From: Planctomycetota bacterium
Lineage (GTDB): Bacteria > Planctomycetota > Planctomycetia > Gemmatales > Gemmataceae
Assembly: GCA_016195405.1 (NCBI GenBank)
Contig: JACPZP010000097.1
Span: forward strand, 1 to 44,355
Reading direction: 5' to 3'
Length of the DNA: 44,355 nt
The notes below the pieces were generated by a model. It was given only the letters and a program-made list of their open reading frames with translations. It searched no databases and was not told the DNA's origin. The translations under genes and the position numbers were made by a program. Shown piece by piece: positions 15,078 through 25,286 of this stretch; the stretch's first letter is position 1, and each line of letters begins with the position of its first letter.

Positions 15078-16292
15078 ATGAGCAATCGTCGCGTCGGTCT
15101 TTGGTTCATCGGCGCCTGGGGCGGCGTGGCAAGCACGGCGGCCCTCGGGCTCTCGGCGCTGTCGCGGAAGTTAGCCGACGCCACCGGCCTGGTTACTGCC
15201 AGCCCGCTTTTTGCCGACATCGATCTCGATGAACCCAGTCAATTCGTCGTCGGCGGCCATGACATTCGAGATTCCAGCTATCTGCATGCGGTTCAAGACC
15301 TGCGCGAGCGGTCCAACCTCTTCGACAGCGCATTGATCGAATGCTGCAAAGCCGATTTGGAATCTTGGGACGCCAATGTCCGCCCGGGAACGGTCCAAGG
15401 CGCCGGGTCGACCATCGCCCGATTGGCTGATCTACCTGAAGCCCAGCGCGCCGATACGCCGAAGCAAGTCGTCGAACGCATCCAGGCCGATTTGCGCGAT
15501 TTCAAGGCACGGCACAAGCTCGAACAGGTGGTCGTGGTCAATGTCGCCTCCACGGAACCGCCGGTCGCAGTGGACGATCGTTTCCAAAAAATGGCGAGTT
15601 TTCGCGCAAGTCTGGAGAAGAAAACGACAGACATGCCCGCCAGCGCCCTGTACGCCTGGGCGGTTCTCGATCTCGGTTGGTCTTTCGTCAATTTTACGCC
15701 GTCTCTGGGAGCTTCGTTCCCGGCGGCTTTGGAGTTGGCTCAGGAAAAGAAAGCAGTCACCTGCGGCAAGGACGGCAAGACCGGCGAGACGCTCTTGAAG
15801 TCGGTGCTCGCCCCCATGTTCGCCTTCCGCAATCTCAAAATCCTGAGCTGGGTCGGCCACAACATTTTCGGCAACCGCGACGGCCTGGTGCTCGACGATC
15901 CCAGCAACAAGTCATCGAAAATTCGCACCAAGGACCAGCTCATCCAGAACATCGTCGGCTACAAGCCGCAGACGCACGTGTCGATCGAGTACATCGAGTC
16001 ATTGGATGATTGGAAGACGGCCTGGGACCATATTCATTTCAAAGGATTCCTGGGCACGAAGATGATTCTGCAATTTCTCTGGCAGGGCTGCGATTCGATC
16101 CTGGCGGCGCCCTTGGTGTTGGATTTGGCGCGGCTGTCACTCTTGGCCCAGCGGCGCGGCGAAAGCGGCGTGCTCACGCACCTGGCGTGTTTTTTCAAAA
16201 GTCCGATGGGTGTGGAAGAGCACGATTTCTTCAAGCAATTTGCGATGTTGGAAGCGTACACGCGAAGCCGGCGTGCCGACCTCAAGGGCTAA
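15078..16292 (+). CDS. ino1: Inositol-3-phosphate synthase
   Basis: NAD-dependent enzyme converting glucose 6-phosphate to inositol 3-phosphate, used for inositol phospholipids or compatible solutes. Seen: N-terminal Rossmann motif GLWFIGAWGGVAST, VVVNVASTEPP, SALYAWAVLDLGWSFVNFTPS, GKDGKTGETLLKSVLAPMF, LSWVGHNIFGNRDG and the lysine-bearing KGFLGTKM. 404 residues from ATG 15078, chosen because homology starts at MSNRRVGLW; the frame continues upstream without meaning. A TTGACC at 15009-15014 with GAGAAT 17 bases on is a possible promoter. Twenty-seven bases after its stop a kinase fragment begins in the same frame. Confidence 0.92.
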   Translation: MSNRRVGLWFIGAWGGVASTAALGLSALSRKLADATGLVTASPLFADIDLDEPSQFVVGGHDIRDSSYLHAVQDLRERSNLFDSALIECCKADLESWDANVRPGTVQGAGSTIARLADLPEAQRADTPKQVVERIQADLRDFKARHKLEQVVVVNVASTEPPVAVDDRFQKMASFRASLEKKTTDMPASALYAWAVLDLGWSFVNFTPSLGASFPAALELAQEKKAVTCGKDGKTGETLLKSVLAPMFAFRNLKILSWVGHNIFGNRDGLVLDDPSNKSSKIRTKDQLIQNIVGYKPQTHVSIEYIESLDDWKTAWDHIHFKGFLGTKMILQFLWQGCDSILAAPLVLDLARLSLLAQRRGESGVLTHLACFFKSPMGVEEHDFFKQFAMLEAYTRSRRADLKG

Positions 16293-16319
16293 GCGCGGAA
16301 AGTTCGCCATGACCGAAGT

Positions 16320-18548
16320 GACTTAAAACCCGGCAACATTCTCTTGAGTGGCCGCGGCGAGCCGGTGATTACGGACTTCGGTTTGGCCTTGCGCGCCAGT
16401 GTCAGCATTCCGGCCGCGCAGTCGGTGCAGACCATAGATCATGAATCGCGGCTGACGCAATCCGGAGTGCTCCTGGGCACTCCCGCCTACATGTCTCCGG
16501 AACAAGCGCGCGGCGACGTCGAGCGCATCGGTCCTGCCAGCGATGTTTACGCGCTGGGCGCGATTCTCTTCGAATTGCTTACGGGAAAGCCGCCCTTCCC
16601 ACCCGTGCCGTTGGTGGACATGGTGCGGCTTATCGAAAATGAGCCGGCGCCCGCGCCGTCAGCAATTCGGCGCGGCGTGCCAGCCGGGCTGGACGCGATT
16701 TGTCGAAAAGCGATGGCCAAGGCCCCCGCGGAACGGTTTCCGTCAATGGACGCCTTCGCGGATGCGCTGGCGCCGTTCGCTGCGAAGAGCGGCGGCAGGC
16801 GCTGGCGCCAATTCGCCGTCGCGGCCGCGCTGGCCATCGTACTGGCTCTCGCGGGCGGCGTGATCTATGTGCAGACCGAGAGTGGCACGATTGAGATTCG
16901 GCTCAATGAGCCGGCGGCCAACGTGCAAGTGCTGGTTGACGGAAACGAAATTCAACTGACGGATCGTGGTCGCGTCACCAAGTTGCGTTCTGGACCGCAC
17001 GGTCTGGAGATCAAAGGTCCGGATTTCGAGACGATTGCGCGCACTTTCAAGGTGTACCGAGGTAGGAATCCAGTTTTGGAAGTGGAGTTGAGGCCGAAAA
17101 CGAAAGTGGCCGACGCCAAGACAGAGGAATCGTTAACGCAGAATGCCCAGCGCTTGCGGTTGGCAAGTCTATTGGCTCAGGGCGAACGGCTAATCGCGCA
17201 GTCGCGCAACGGCAAAGCGGTGGAAGTCGTGGAGGAGGCCTTTACTCTCGCCCCCGATTCTCCCACGGCCCTCGGCTTGCGAGCATTGCTCCGCATTGGG
17301 CACGGTGATAAATCAAAGGCACGCGCCGACGCTGAGGCTGCACTCAAGCTCAATCCGGAGACATTTCAAGCGCTGCTCGCACTTAGCATCCTGAACGCGG
17401 AGGAGGGCAAGGCGGACGCGGGCATCGCTGCAGCAAACGCGGCAATTCGCCTGCGTTCCGACAATGCATGGGCTTGGTCGGGACGGGCTAAAGCATTCCT
17501 GGACAAAAAGGAGTTTCGGCAAGCGATTGCGGATGCAACGCAGGCAATAAACATTGACTTGACGCACGCCCCGTCATTGCTGACGCGTGGAGCGGCATAC
17601 GCAAACCTGGGCGACTATGACAAGGCCTTAGCCGACTATGACGCGGTATTGGCGAGCGATCCCAAAAACGCCGGTGCGTTCGCCCAACGGGCATTGGTTC
17701 ACACCAAAATGGGCAGCCGAGCGAAAGCGGAAGCGGACTGGAAGAAGGCGAATGCGCTCAACCCAGCCATAAAGTCCGAAGTTAGAGTCGTGTTTTCCGA
17801 CCCGCCGGAGATGCCGTTGCGAAAGAAGCTCTCAGCCGACAAAATCGCGCAGGTGGGAGAACTGTTGGCGGCGATTGAAAGAAATTTCGTGCAGGGGGGG
17901 CCTCAGGACGTCCTGAAGATAGCCGATGAAGCACTTCTCATCGACCCAACTTCGCCGGCGGCGCATTCGGCACGTGCCCGAGCGTTGACGGAACTCGACC
18001 GCCATCGCGAAGCGCTGGCGGAAGCAGAGAAAGCGCTGCCGCTGGCCCCCAAGGATGCCTGGTTGTACGTCTCGCGAGGAGTCGCCCGTGGCGCCATGAC
18101 GGAACCTGTTGCAGCCATTCCGGATCTCACGATCGCGATCACGATTGCCCCCGCAAACGCATACGCCTGGGGAAATCGCGGCTTTGCGTATGGCTTGCGA
18201 GGGCAGTATTATCAGGCCGTCGCAGATTTGAACAAAGCAATAGCTCTAAAATCCGTTAGTCAATTCCACATGAATCGCGGCTCGAGCTACGTTTTTCTGG
18301 GGGAGTACGCTAAAGCTCTTGCCGACTACGAAACAACCGCCAAGCTCGATCCGGATAATGCGCAATGGCGCATGATTTGCTCCGTCCTACGCAGTCGACT
18401 CGGCGACACCGACGGCGCACGCAAAGATCGAGAAATGGCAATCAAGATCGATCCTACCATGAAGGACGTCCCGCCCATGCAGCTGCCCGCTCCGCTGCCG
18501 CCGTTGAAGCTGGATCCCGTGGTGCTGGAGGAATCGAGGAAAAAGTAA
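16320..18548 (+). CDS. 5'-truncated Ser/Thr protein kinase with TPR repeats
   Basis: The frame opens inside a eukaryotic-type kinase: codons from 16320 read [15 protein letters not shown], then [43 protein letters not shown] and [15 protein letters not shown]. The N-lobe, the ATP-binding lysine and the HR of HRDLKP are missing, so it cannot be an active kinase. After the C-lobe come a membrane helix (about residues 158-178 from 16344), a PEGA-like segment (about 180-255) and an outer TPR array (about 265-715). The only in-frame start is TTG 16344, without a Shine-Dalgarno. The break falls just after ATGACCGAAGTG at 16309, which looks like the start of a different gene. Real deletion or misassembly; probably a pseudogene. 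Confidence 0.8.
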   Translation, partial: DLKPGNILLSGRGEPVITDFGLALRASVSIPAAQSVQTIDHESRLTQSGVLLGTPAYMSPEQARGDVERIGPASDVYALGAILFELLTGKPPFPPVPLVDMVRLIENEPAPAPSAIRRGVPAGLDAICRKAMAKAPAERFPSMDAFADALAPFAAKSGGRRWRQFAVAAALAIVLALAGGVIYVQTESGTIEIRLNEPAANVQVLVDGNEIQLTDRGRVTKLRSGPHGLEIKGPDFETIARTFKVYRGRNPVLEVELRPKTKVADAKTEESLTQNAQRLRLASLLAQGERLIAQSRNGKAVEVVEEAFTLAPDSPTALGLRALLRIGHGDKSKARADAEAALKLNPETFQALLALSILNAEEGKADAGIAAANAAIRLRSDNAWAWSGRAKAFLDKKEFRQAIADATQAINIDLTHAPSLLTRGAAYANLGDYDKALADYDAVLASDPKNAGAFAQRALVHTKMGSRAKAEADWKKANALNPAIKSEVRVVFSDPPEMPLRKKLSADKIAQVGELLAAIERNFVQGGPQDVLKIADEALLIDPTSPAAHSARARALTELDRHREALAEAEKALPLAPKDAWLYVSRGVARGAMTEPVAAIPDLTIAITIAPANAYAWGNRGFAYGLRGQYYQAVADLNKAIALKSVSQFHMNRGSSYVFLGEYAKALADYETTAKLDPDNAQWRMICSVLRSRLGDTDGARKDREMAIKIDPTMKDVPPMQLPAPLPPLKLDPVVLEESRKK

Positions 18549-18559
18549 GACGTACGCCT

Positions 18560-19432
18560 TCAACGCGTCTTCAGTCTCAACTTCATGATCCCTTTGGACG
18601 ACGCGGTTTCTATGCCGTTAGCCTCCATCTGGAAGGACAAGTCGAAAGTCAGCTCGCCATCGATCCATTCCTGCCTTTTCTCGTCGAAGGTCTGCTCGCC
18701 GGTCACCTCATAGCGGGCATTTTTCACCTCAATGGGCGAGCCGGCCGGCTTGAACCGGTCCTTGGTCAGGAGCCCGGAGACTTTTACGCGCATCCGTCCG
18801 TTTTCATTCGCAAGCTTCTCATAGGTGAGGTTGCCCGTGGCGAAACCGCCGTTGCCAATGGTGACTTCGGCGGGTGCAATCCATCTTTCCTGCCCGCGCA
18901 CAAAGGGCGCGTGGAATAGGAAGGCGCCGGCGACCGTGCCGCCTTCGATGAACTCCTTGGCGCCTTCGCGGGCCACTTTGGTCTTCTCGACGATTCTGCC
19001 GTCGGCGTCCGCGCGGATCGTGTATAGCGCGTTTCCAAAGCTGTCCTCCATCATCGCCTTCGTGCCCGGCGGTGCGTCCTTCAGCGTCTTTTCATCGAAT
19101 TGCCCGGATAGATTGTTCTTCACCCTTTCCCGGCTTAGGAATAGATCCATGATCTCCCTGCCGTCTCTGCTCCCTTGCAACTCAATGGAGTCGAGAAACA
19201 ACGTGCCGAGCGCGCCCTTGCGTTTCCACGTGTAGGCGATGTTGGTCAGAGTGCTGACTTTTTCCACGCCCGGCTTCGCTTCCACGAGGAGTTGGCTGGC
19301 GATCGTGAGCTGGAAGCGCGTCTCGCTCCCCGTCTGGGCGCTTCCCGTCTGGGCGTGCGCATTCGACGGGGCAGTCAAAAACGCAATCATGGCCAACAGC
19401 GGTACAATGCGACTTAGCGTTTTACGCGACAT
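18560..19432 (-). CDS. Exported protein of unknown function
   Basis: 290 residues with a clear Sec signal peptide (MSRKTLSRIVPLLAMIAFLTAPSNAHA split at about residue 27). I do not recognise the mature domain. It is mainly beta-rich by pattern, with features such as TWKRKGALGTLFLDSIELQG, a DSFGNALYTIRADADGRI stretch and a final strand-rich part GELTFDLSFQMEANGIETASS, resembling proteins that test a stored property against a template. It ends convergent with the kinase-TPR gene, 11 bp away. It sits 42 bp downstream of the VWA gene on the same strand, so it is probably co-transcribed with it. Confidence 0.75.
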   Translation of the reverse strand: MSRKTLSRIVPLLAMIAFLTAPSNAHAQTGSAQTGSETRFQLTIASQLLVEAKPGVEKVSTLTNIAYTWKRKGALGTLFLDSIELQGSRDGREIMDLFLSRERVKNNLSGQFDEKTLKDAPPGTKAMMEDSFGNALYTIRADADGRIVEKTKVAREGAKEFIEGGTVAGAFLFHAPFVRGQERWIAPAEVTIGNGGFATGNLTYEKLANENGRMRVKVSGLLTKDRFKPAGSPIEVKNARYEVTGEQTFDEKRQEWIDGELTFDLSFQMEANGIETASSKGIMKLRLKTR

Positions 19433-19474
19433 GGCGAGTCCTTTCGCTTGCTAGACTTCTTCCTTGAACGGACA

Positions 19475-21160
19475 TTAACCCTGAGCGCCGGCGCCCTTGC
19501 GTAGCATGGCCGGCAAAAAGATCAGTAACACGATGACGGCGAGAATCATCAGATAAACCAGATTGTTCATCTCGGCGATGACAACGCCGCTAACTCCTAC
19601 TCGGGTCTCGTTCACCGAGATGATCTTTTCCACGGGAATAGTGACGGAGCCGGCCGCCGGATCGCTGACCACCTTGCCGGTCTTGGCGACTAACATGAGT
19701 GTGACGCGGCGCGGGACGCCGTCGAGACTCTGCCGAAGACTGGGGAAGACGATCTCGCGTTTCTCCTTTTGAATCACCTGGGTGACTTGCTCGAGGATGA
19801 ACTTCAAATCGGCGATGTTCTTGGCCGGATAGTATTGCCCGCCGGTTTCGCGGGCCAGCTTCATCAACTCCTCTTCGTTGATGCCGTCGTCGTGGATTTG
19901 GATGGACAGATTCTCGAAGATTTCCAAGAGCGACTTCTCATTGCGGGCGGGATAGTACTTGCCGCCCGTCTGGTTCGCCAGCTCGCGCATGGTGTCTTCG
20001 TCGAGTTCGTTTTCGCGGCCCAAGCCCAAAAGATACAGGGGAATCTTGGCCTCGCGGGCGAATTCGATCACCTCGTCCTTGCGGCGGCGGCTGCTATTGT
20101 CGATGCCGTCGGTCATGGCCACCACCACGCGCTTGCCCTTCTTGCCGTCGGCCTCCAAGGTGGCGACAGCGGCGTGGCAGGCGTCGAAGAGCGCGGTTTC
20201 GCCGCCGGGCGCCAACCGCTCGATCGCGTCTTTCAGCCGGATTTTGCGGCTGCTGAATTCCTCCGGCGTACCCACTCCCGAGGCGAACGGAATCAGCGTG
20301 GTGCGGGCGCTTTCCGGCATGATGTCGATGAAGCGCGAAGCCGCCCGGTGCAAGGCCACGATCTTGGAGACGGCGTCCTGATCGTCCGCGGGCGACTGCA
20401 TGCTGCCGGAGCGATCGAGCACCAAGACGCTGGATACAACCTCCATTTTGCCGGGCTCGCCGATGCCGATCGTGTAAATCTTCACTTTGTTTCTCTTCGC
20501 CAACTCAATCACCGCCAGCGGCGGCTTGACGCTATTGAGATCGAGGCCGTCGGTCATGAGGACCAGCGCCCGTTCGCGGCCTTTCGGCCCGGCGGCCAGC
20601 ATTTCGATCGCTTTGATGGCCGCGTCACGATACGCGGTGCCGCCGCGCGGTTCGACACGGTCGATTTCCTTTTGCAAAAGGTCGCGATCGCGCGACAGGG
20701 GCAAAATCGGAGGCCGCAGCTCGTGATCGAAGAAGATCAAGCCGCAGTCGGCCTTGCCGGGCAACTTCTTGAGAAATGTGGCGGCGGCGGCGCGGGCCTG
20801 GGCGATTCGGCCATGCTCTTTCATGCTGCCGCTGGTGTCCAAGGCGAGCACGACGTCCAACTCTTCGGTCCGATGGGCGCGCGGCAAATCGACGTCCATG
20901 ACCGGCGTGCCGTCCTCGAGAATGCGAATCCTATAATCCGCGCTCAACTCCTCCGCGCCGGTTTCCTGAGTCGAGACCACGAACGAAACCTTGATAAGGA
21001 CCTTTCTGCTCTTTGGATCCTGGTACAGCTCCATGTCGTGGTTGGAATCGAAGTGAATCTGATAAAGCGCCTTGCCGTTTTGCCGCGCGTTTTGTTGCGC
21101 GTGGATGGGAAGGGCGGCAATCGCGAGGCAAATCATCACGAGAGACACGGCGGCGCGCAT
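19475..21160 (-). CDS. Exported protein with two von Willebrand factor A domains
   Basis: 561 residues from ATG 21160, which has a perfect GGAGGA upstream and begins a signal peptide (MRAAVSLVMICLAIAALPIHA). Two VWA domains follow in tandem: the first with MIDAS motif LDTSGSM (about residues 107-113), the second with LDRSGSM (about 250-256). Two ETGGQYYPA / QTGGKYYPA segments near the C-terminus show an internal duplication. The protein ends in a membrane helix (LVYLMILAVIVLLIFLPAML) and a short basic tail, so the VWA pair faces outward. VWA domains bind protein partners through Mg2+; the partner is unknown. A longer start at 21208 lacks a ribosome site. Confidence 0.85.
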   Translation of the reverse strand: MRAAVSLVMICLAIAALPIHAQQNARQNGKALYQIHFDSNHDMELYQDPKSRKVLIKVSFVVSTQETGAEELSADYRIRILEDGTPVMDVDLPRAHRTEELDVVLALDTSGSMKEHGRIAQARAAAATFLKKLPGKADCGLIFFDHELRPPILPLSRDRDLLQKEIDRVEPRGGTAYRDAAIKAIEMLAAGPKGRERALVLMTDGLDLNSVKPPLAVIELAKRNKVKIYTIGIGEPGKMEVVSSVLVLDRSGSMQSPADDQDAVSKIVALHRAASRFIDIMPESARTTLIPFASGVGTPEEFSSRKIRLKDAIERLAPGGETALFDACHAAVATLEADGKKGKRVVVAMTDGIDNSSRRRKDEVIEFAREAKIPLYLLGLGRENELDEDTMRELANQTGGKYYPARNEKSLLEIFENLSIQIHDDGINEEELMKLARETGGQYYPAKNIADLKFILEQVTQVIQKEKREIVFPSLRQSLDGVPRRVTLMLVAKTGKVVSDPAAGSVTIPVEKIISVNETRVGVSGVVIAEMNNLVYLMILAVIVLLIFLPAMLRKGAGAQG

Positions 21161-21239
21161 CGGGATCCTCCGGCAGACTTCAATCCATGCTACCATGACT
21201 GGCTGCAATTTGTCATCATCGACCTGGCAATTGCGCCTG

Positions 21240-22820
21240 TTAGTGCGCCACGAGCACGTTGTAGCGGTATTGCAACTTTTGTTCCTCGCCGGGGCGCAGG
21301 GTGATCGTCCAGGTCAGCTCGTTGCGTTTGTTGACGCTATAGGCGCCTTCTTCGCGCAGGAACGTCTTTGGGTCGCCGTCCGCGCTCTTTAGCTCACCGG
21401 AAAAACGGCGGCGGATCAGCATCTTCACGTTCTCCGAGCGGTGGTTGCTGACCGCGATCTCGGCGGCGATGGTGGAGCGCCGATAGCGGTTGCCGCCGAC
21501 GTAGATGATGTCTGCCTCGCCGTTGCCCTTGGCGAGCACCTCTTGTTCGACGTTGCGGGTGCGGATGCTGAGCGCTTTGGTGATCCGCACGCAGGTCTCC
21601 TCGCCGGCGTTGACCCAGTAGCAGGTGCGTTGGCCGTTGAATTGCCCCTTGGCCGTGACCAGAGCGGGGCCGGTCGTCATCGGGAAGTCGAACGGGTTCT
21701 TGAAGCGCAGCGCGTCCCACGGATCCTCGGGCTCGTCTTCGGAACGCGCCCGTGCATGATAGCGGCCATGCTCGTCGCGATTGTCCGGTATGATCCACTC
21801 GACGATGCGTTCGTAGGTCGCCTTCCCCTCGGCCAATGTCAAAGCCAATGCGTCGCCCTTAGCCAGCGTGCGTTTGCCGATCGATTGGTAGTGCAAATCA
21901 ACGCCCTCGCCCATTGGATTCGCCGACAGATTCAGCGCCATCACGTTTACATAACCACGATCGTTGGAAGTGGTATTCTGCAGCAGCAGTGCTTGATCGA
22001 AGCCGCGCCCGCCGCTGCGCAGCTCTTGGAAAAACGCGGCCCAACTCGCTTTGGGCGCCAAAAGCGATTTCACATGCCCGAACTGCACGCTCGGAAAGCC
22101 GGAGATGAGCCGCATCTGGGCGTCTTTGAGGTCGGCCAATTCGTTGCGGATGACGCCGCCAAGCTCCAGCTTCAAGCTCTTCGGGTCGCTGATGTCCACT
22201 CGGTAGCTCGACGCCCACGACAACCCGTGTGTCAAGTAGGTGACATGGAGCGCTTTGCCGTCCGCCTTGGCGACGCGCAGGATCAAAACCGGCTTCTTGG
22301 CCGTCGCTCGATCTTTCCAGTCCACGTCGACGGCCGCGATCTCCGCGATATCGACATAAAGGCGCCCCGTTCGGGTCTTGAGAATCAGCATGCGCTCCGT
22401 GCGCCGGGCCGTGTCCGTCGGCGACTCGTTCAGCTTTAGCACCGTGCCGCGCATCTCACCAAGCTTGCCGCCTCGAAAATGAACCGTAACGAGTTTACCC
22501 GCCAGCTCCTCTTGCAGATTCCCCGCCGGCGCCGCATCATCGGCCACCTCGCTCTCGCGCATCTCCACAGAAGTCTCCACGCCGGGGCTGTCGATCCACC
22601 AAGTTCCATGCACGGGCTCGGGCACGTCATCCAGCCGGTACGTCCCAGGGCCGGGCACTTCAATCTCCCGCTTAACGATCGCCAGCCCATTCTTGAACAG
22701 GCCGACGGAGACAATTTTGCTTTTGGCCGGCTGCTCCTGAGCCGGTTTGTCTTGTGCCGGAAGCGGCGAGACGGTGAGAACCAGGGCCGAAACGCTGATC
22801 ATGAGCAGGAATACACGCAT
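21240..22820 (-). CDS. Exported DUF4139-type protein
   Basis: 526 residues with a Sec signal peptide (MRVFLLMISVSALVLTVSPLPA). The C-terminal half fits DUF4139 (mucoidy-inhibitor-A-like): LTHGLSWASSYRVDI, a long strand-rich region, and the ending LTWTITLRPGEEQKLQYRYNVLV. The N-terminal part has VGLFKNGLAIVKREIEVPGPGTY, typical of these beta-rich envelope proteins. Biochemical role unknown. ATG 22820 is preceded by AGGAGA. It lies between the VWA gene and a full kinase gene, all on the minus strand, and may belong to the same surface-related unit. Confidence 0.8.
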   Translation of the reverse strand: MRVFLLMISVSALVLTVSPLPAQDKPAQEQPAKSKIVSVGLFKNGLAIVKREIEVPGPGTYRLDDVPEPVHGTWWIDSPGVETSVEMRESEVADDAAPAGNLQEELAGKLVTVHFRGGKLGEMRGTVLKLNESPTDTARRTERMLILKTRTGRLYVDIAEIAAVDVDWKDRATAKKPVLILRVAKADGKALHVTYLTHGLSWASSYRVDISDPKSLKLELGGVIRNELADLKDAQMRLISGFPSVQFGHVKSLLAPKASWAAFFQELRSGGRGFDQALLLQNTTSNDRGYVNVMALNLSANPMGEGVDLHYQSIGKRTLAKGDALALTLAEGKATYERIVEWIIPDNRDEHGRYHARARSEDEPEDPWDALRFKNPFDFPMTTGPALVTAKGQFNGQRTCYWVNAGEETCVRITKALSIRTRNVEQEVLAKGNGEADIIYVGGNRYRRSTIAAEIAVSNHRSENVKMLIRRRFSGELKSADGDPKTFLREEGAYSVNKRNELTWTITLRPGEEQKLQYRYNVLVAH

Positions 22821-22876
22821 GGGTTTCTCCTAAACTTGGAGAGAAAGAGAAGCTTGGCATCACGACGGAGCGCGGT

Positions 22877-24928
22877 CTAGTTTGTAATGAGACCTTTCGA
22901 TCGAGCAATGAGAACCTGACGAAGCTCCAGCACACCGAAAAGGATCAATGTCAGGGACACAAGCGAGACAGTCAGCTTTTGCCAAGAGAATTCATTCAAT
23001 TCAACGTCGGACCAAAACGGAACGCGTCCCGAAATCAACTTCCATTCTCCAAAACCCCAGGTGACGACAACGGCAAGAATGATAAGGCCCACGGAAGCCA
23101 ACGCGATGCCTAGGCCGCGCCATGGGGCGAAGCGCTCGAGAGGTTGCGTTGCGATAATGAGGGCGAAGAATCCAACAAAGGCCGCTCCACAGAGGAATTG
23201 CCAAACCCAGTACACCCGAAAGACGAGATCGGGCTCGCGGACCACGTTGACCGGAGTGGTGACCGGCCCCCGCAAGACCCGAACTTGTATGCTCCCTCTA
23301 GGCAGCGTTTTCTCCCAGGACTGCTTTAGGTCAGAATCCTTTTTATCGCCGTAAGTAGCGGCGCTAATGCTGACGATGCGATCGCCGTCTCTCAGTCCCG
23401 CGCGAAGTCCTGCGGACCCTTCCTTTATGGAAGTGATTCTGCCGACCATAGGCGGGTCGCCCGGCACAACGGGCGTTGGGCCAACTTCGACTCCCAAGAA
23501 ATCCCGTTGAATAATGGCACAGGGCCATCCACATGCCACAATGCCGATAACGCAGACCGCGATTTGCGCCCGCGTGATCCCAACCGCAACAGCCATGGCG
23601 CGAAGCGCGGGCCATCCAATCCAAACGCCCGCGACCAAGAACGCTGTCCCCCAAAACACCTCCCTCGGACCTCCGTGTGTGGAAAGCGCGACCACCAGCG
23701 CGTTTCCTGCGATTGCAAGTCCCAACACGAATGCCGTTAGGCGAACGGCAGTCTTCCACTTCTCGGGTGTTCGAGGTGAGAGCAATTCTCTCTCGGTTCC
23801 CGACAGAGATTCCTCGGCGTCCCTGCGTGCGCGGCTCGAACTGAGGCGCTCCGTCCGATCAGTGGCATCTTCTTCAACTGGAACGACGCGCCCTAAAGCC
23901 TCCGCTGGGGCGCCGCGCAGGCACGACTCCACTTCCAAAGCAATCTCGCCCATGCTCTGATACCGCTCGCCCGGCTTCTTCGCGACCATCTTGCGAAATA
24001 GCGCCTCGATTTCGGCCGAGATGTCGGTCCGTTTCGCGCGCAAGTCCGGAATCGGCTCCTCGCGATGGGCCACCAGCTTCATGATCGGCGTGTCGCCGGC
24101 GTATATGAGCTGTCCGGTCAAGAGATAGTAAAAGGTGCAGCCGAGGCTGTAGATGTCGGACCGGGCATCGGCGAGCTTGGGATCGAGGGCCTGCTCCGGC
24201 GCCATGAAATCGACCGTCCCCATGATGACGCCGGTCCGCGTCATTTCGTCGCCTGGGAGATTCGCGGCCAACGCCGCCTCGAAGCGCGCTAAACCCATAT
24301 CGAGAATCTTGCAAACGCGTGAACCGGAGGCCACCCTGAGGATCAAATTCGAAGGCTTGATGTCGCGGTGGATGATGCCCTTCTCATGGGCGTGGGCCAA
24401 GCCGCGGGCAGCCTGGACAATGCAATCCAGAGCGACGCGTACCGGCAACGGGCCATCGCAGCGCACGATCTGAGCGAGATTGCGTCCTTCGACCAACTCC
24501 ATGACCAGGAAGTGAACGCCGTTGGCTTCGCGGGCGTCATAAGCGGCGACGATATTGGGATGGATCAGCTTGGCGGCCGCCTGAACCTCACGATGAAAGC
24601 GCTTGACCGCTTCGGGTGATTGCATTGCCGCCGGAGGCAACACCTTGAGGGCCACCAGCCGATCCATACGCCGGTGCCGCGCCTTGTAGACCACGCCCAT
24701 GCCGCCTTCGCCCAGCTTGTCCAGGAGGATGTAGTCTTCGAGGATGAGGTTCTCGGCATTGCCTTCCAGCAGGGCCTGCGCCTGAAAGCTGGTGAGGACT
24801 TGGTCGGCAACCAATCGCTCGGCCGCTTGATTGGGGGATTCGGCGGCGGTTTGAGGTGGGAGTGTGCGCAGAGCGTCGCTGGACAGAATGCCGCTTTTGG
24901 TGAGTTTATTTAAGAACGAATCGGACAT
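22877..24928 (-). CDS. Membrane Ser/Thr protein kinase with PDZ domain
   Basis: 683 residues. An N-terminal region of about 65 residues precedes the kinase domain (about 66-335): LGEGGMGVVYKAR, ATP-site VALKVLP, catalytic HRDIKPSNLIL, GTVDFMAPEQ and DIYSLGCTFYYLLTGQ. The metal-binding DFG is DMG. Then a linker, hydrophobic segments (about 392-480), a PDZ domain outside the membrane (about 500-570; GRITSIKEGSAGLRAGLRDGD) and three more helices to the end. A PDZ placed between membrane spans suggests sensing of protein C-termini or envelope stress, with signalling to the cytoplasm; that is inference. All key catalytic residues are present, unlike the truncated kinase at 16320. Confidence 0.9.
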   Translation of the reverse strand: MSDSFLNKLTKSGILSSDALRTLPPQTAAESPNQAAERLVADQVLTSFQAQALLEGNAENLILEDYILLDKLGEGGMGVVYKARHRRMDRLVALKVLPPAAMQSPEAVKRFHREVQAAAKLIHPNIVAAYDAREANGVHFLVMELVEGRNLAQIVRCDGPLPVRVALDCIVQAARGLAHAHEKGIIHRDIKPSNLILRVASGSRVCKILDMGLARFEAALAANLPGDEMTRTGVIMGTVDFMAPEQALDPKLADARSDIYSLGCTFYYLLTGQLIYAGDTPIMKLVAHREEPIPDLRAKRTDISAEIEALFRKMVAKKPGERYQSMGEIALEVESCLRGAPAEALGRVVPVEEDATDRTERLSSSRARRDAEESLSGTERELLSPRTPEKWKTAVRLTAFVLGLAIAGNALVVALSTHGGPREVFWGTAFLVAGVWIGWPALRAMAVAVGITRAQIAVCVIGIVACGWPCAIIQRDFLGVEVGPTPVVPGDPPMVGRITSIKEGSAGLRAGLRDGDRIVSISAATYGDKKDSDLKQSWEKTLPRGSIQVRVLRGPVTTPVNVVREPDLVFRVYWVWQFLCGAAFVGFFALIIATQPLERFAPWRGLGIALASVGLIILAVVVTWGFGEWKLISGRVPFWSDVELNEFSWQKLTVSLVSLTLILFGVLELRQVLIARSKGLITN

Positions 24929-24962
24929 GCGCGAATCCTGCCTCCCCTACCGCGGTGCTCGC

Positions 24963-25211
24963 CTACTTCGGCTCGCGTTTGAGGAGTATTGCCTGGCCTT
25001 CGAAGTTATTCGGGCGATTCTTGCTTCCACCAAGAGCGAGCTTGAGCGTGTCTTCACGAAGCTCGTAAATGCCTAACCGCACTTCGCGGTCCTCTGCGTC
25101 ATCTCGTGAAAGACTTATTTCCGTTGGCCAAGCTCTGGGGTCGAGTTCGACTTTGTATCGTTTATTCCAGCGTAGCTGCTGCCGCCGAACCGATGGTCGA
25201 ATGACGCGCAC
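24963..25211 (-). pseudogene. C-terminal fragment of a TIGR03067-like domain protein
   Basis: Readable from about residue 14: NKRYKVELDPRAWPTEISL, then LGIYELREDTLKLALGG and the end ILLKREPK. These match the closing strands of the TIGR03067 domain, common in planctomycetes and of unknown function. The N-terminal half and a signal peptide are missing and I could not find them in the other frames upstream. The kinase start is 34 bases downstream. Probably a gene remnant. Confidence 0.6.
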
Positions 25212-25286
25212 AGCAACATTCTACTCTTAATGCGTAACGCACGAGAGTTATGGTCCGGAATTGCAGATGGAAGGCTGCCGAACAAC

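Noticed and set aside
19769..21304. 511-codon frame opposite the VWA gene
   Set aside because: Antisense shadow. The minus strand has two MIDAS motifs, a signal peptide and a GGAGGA ribosome site.
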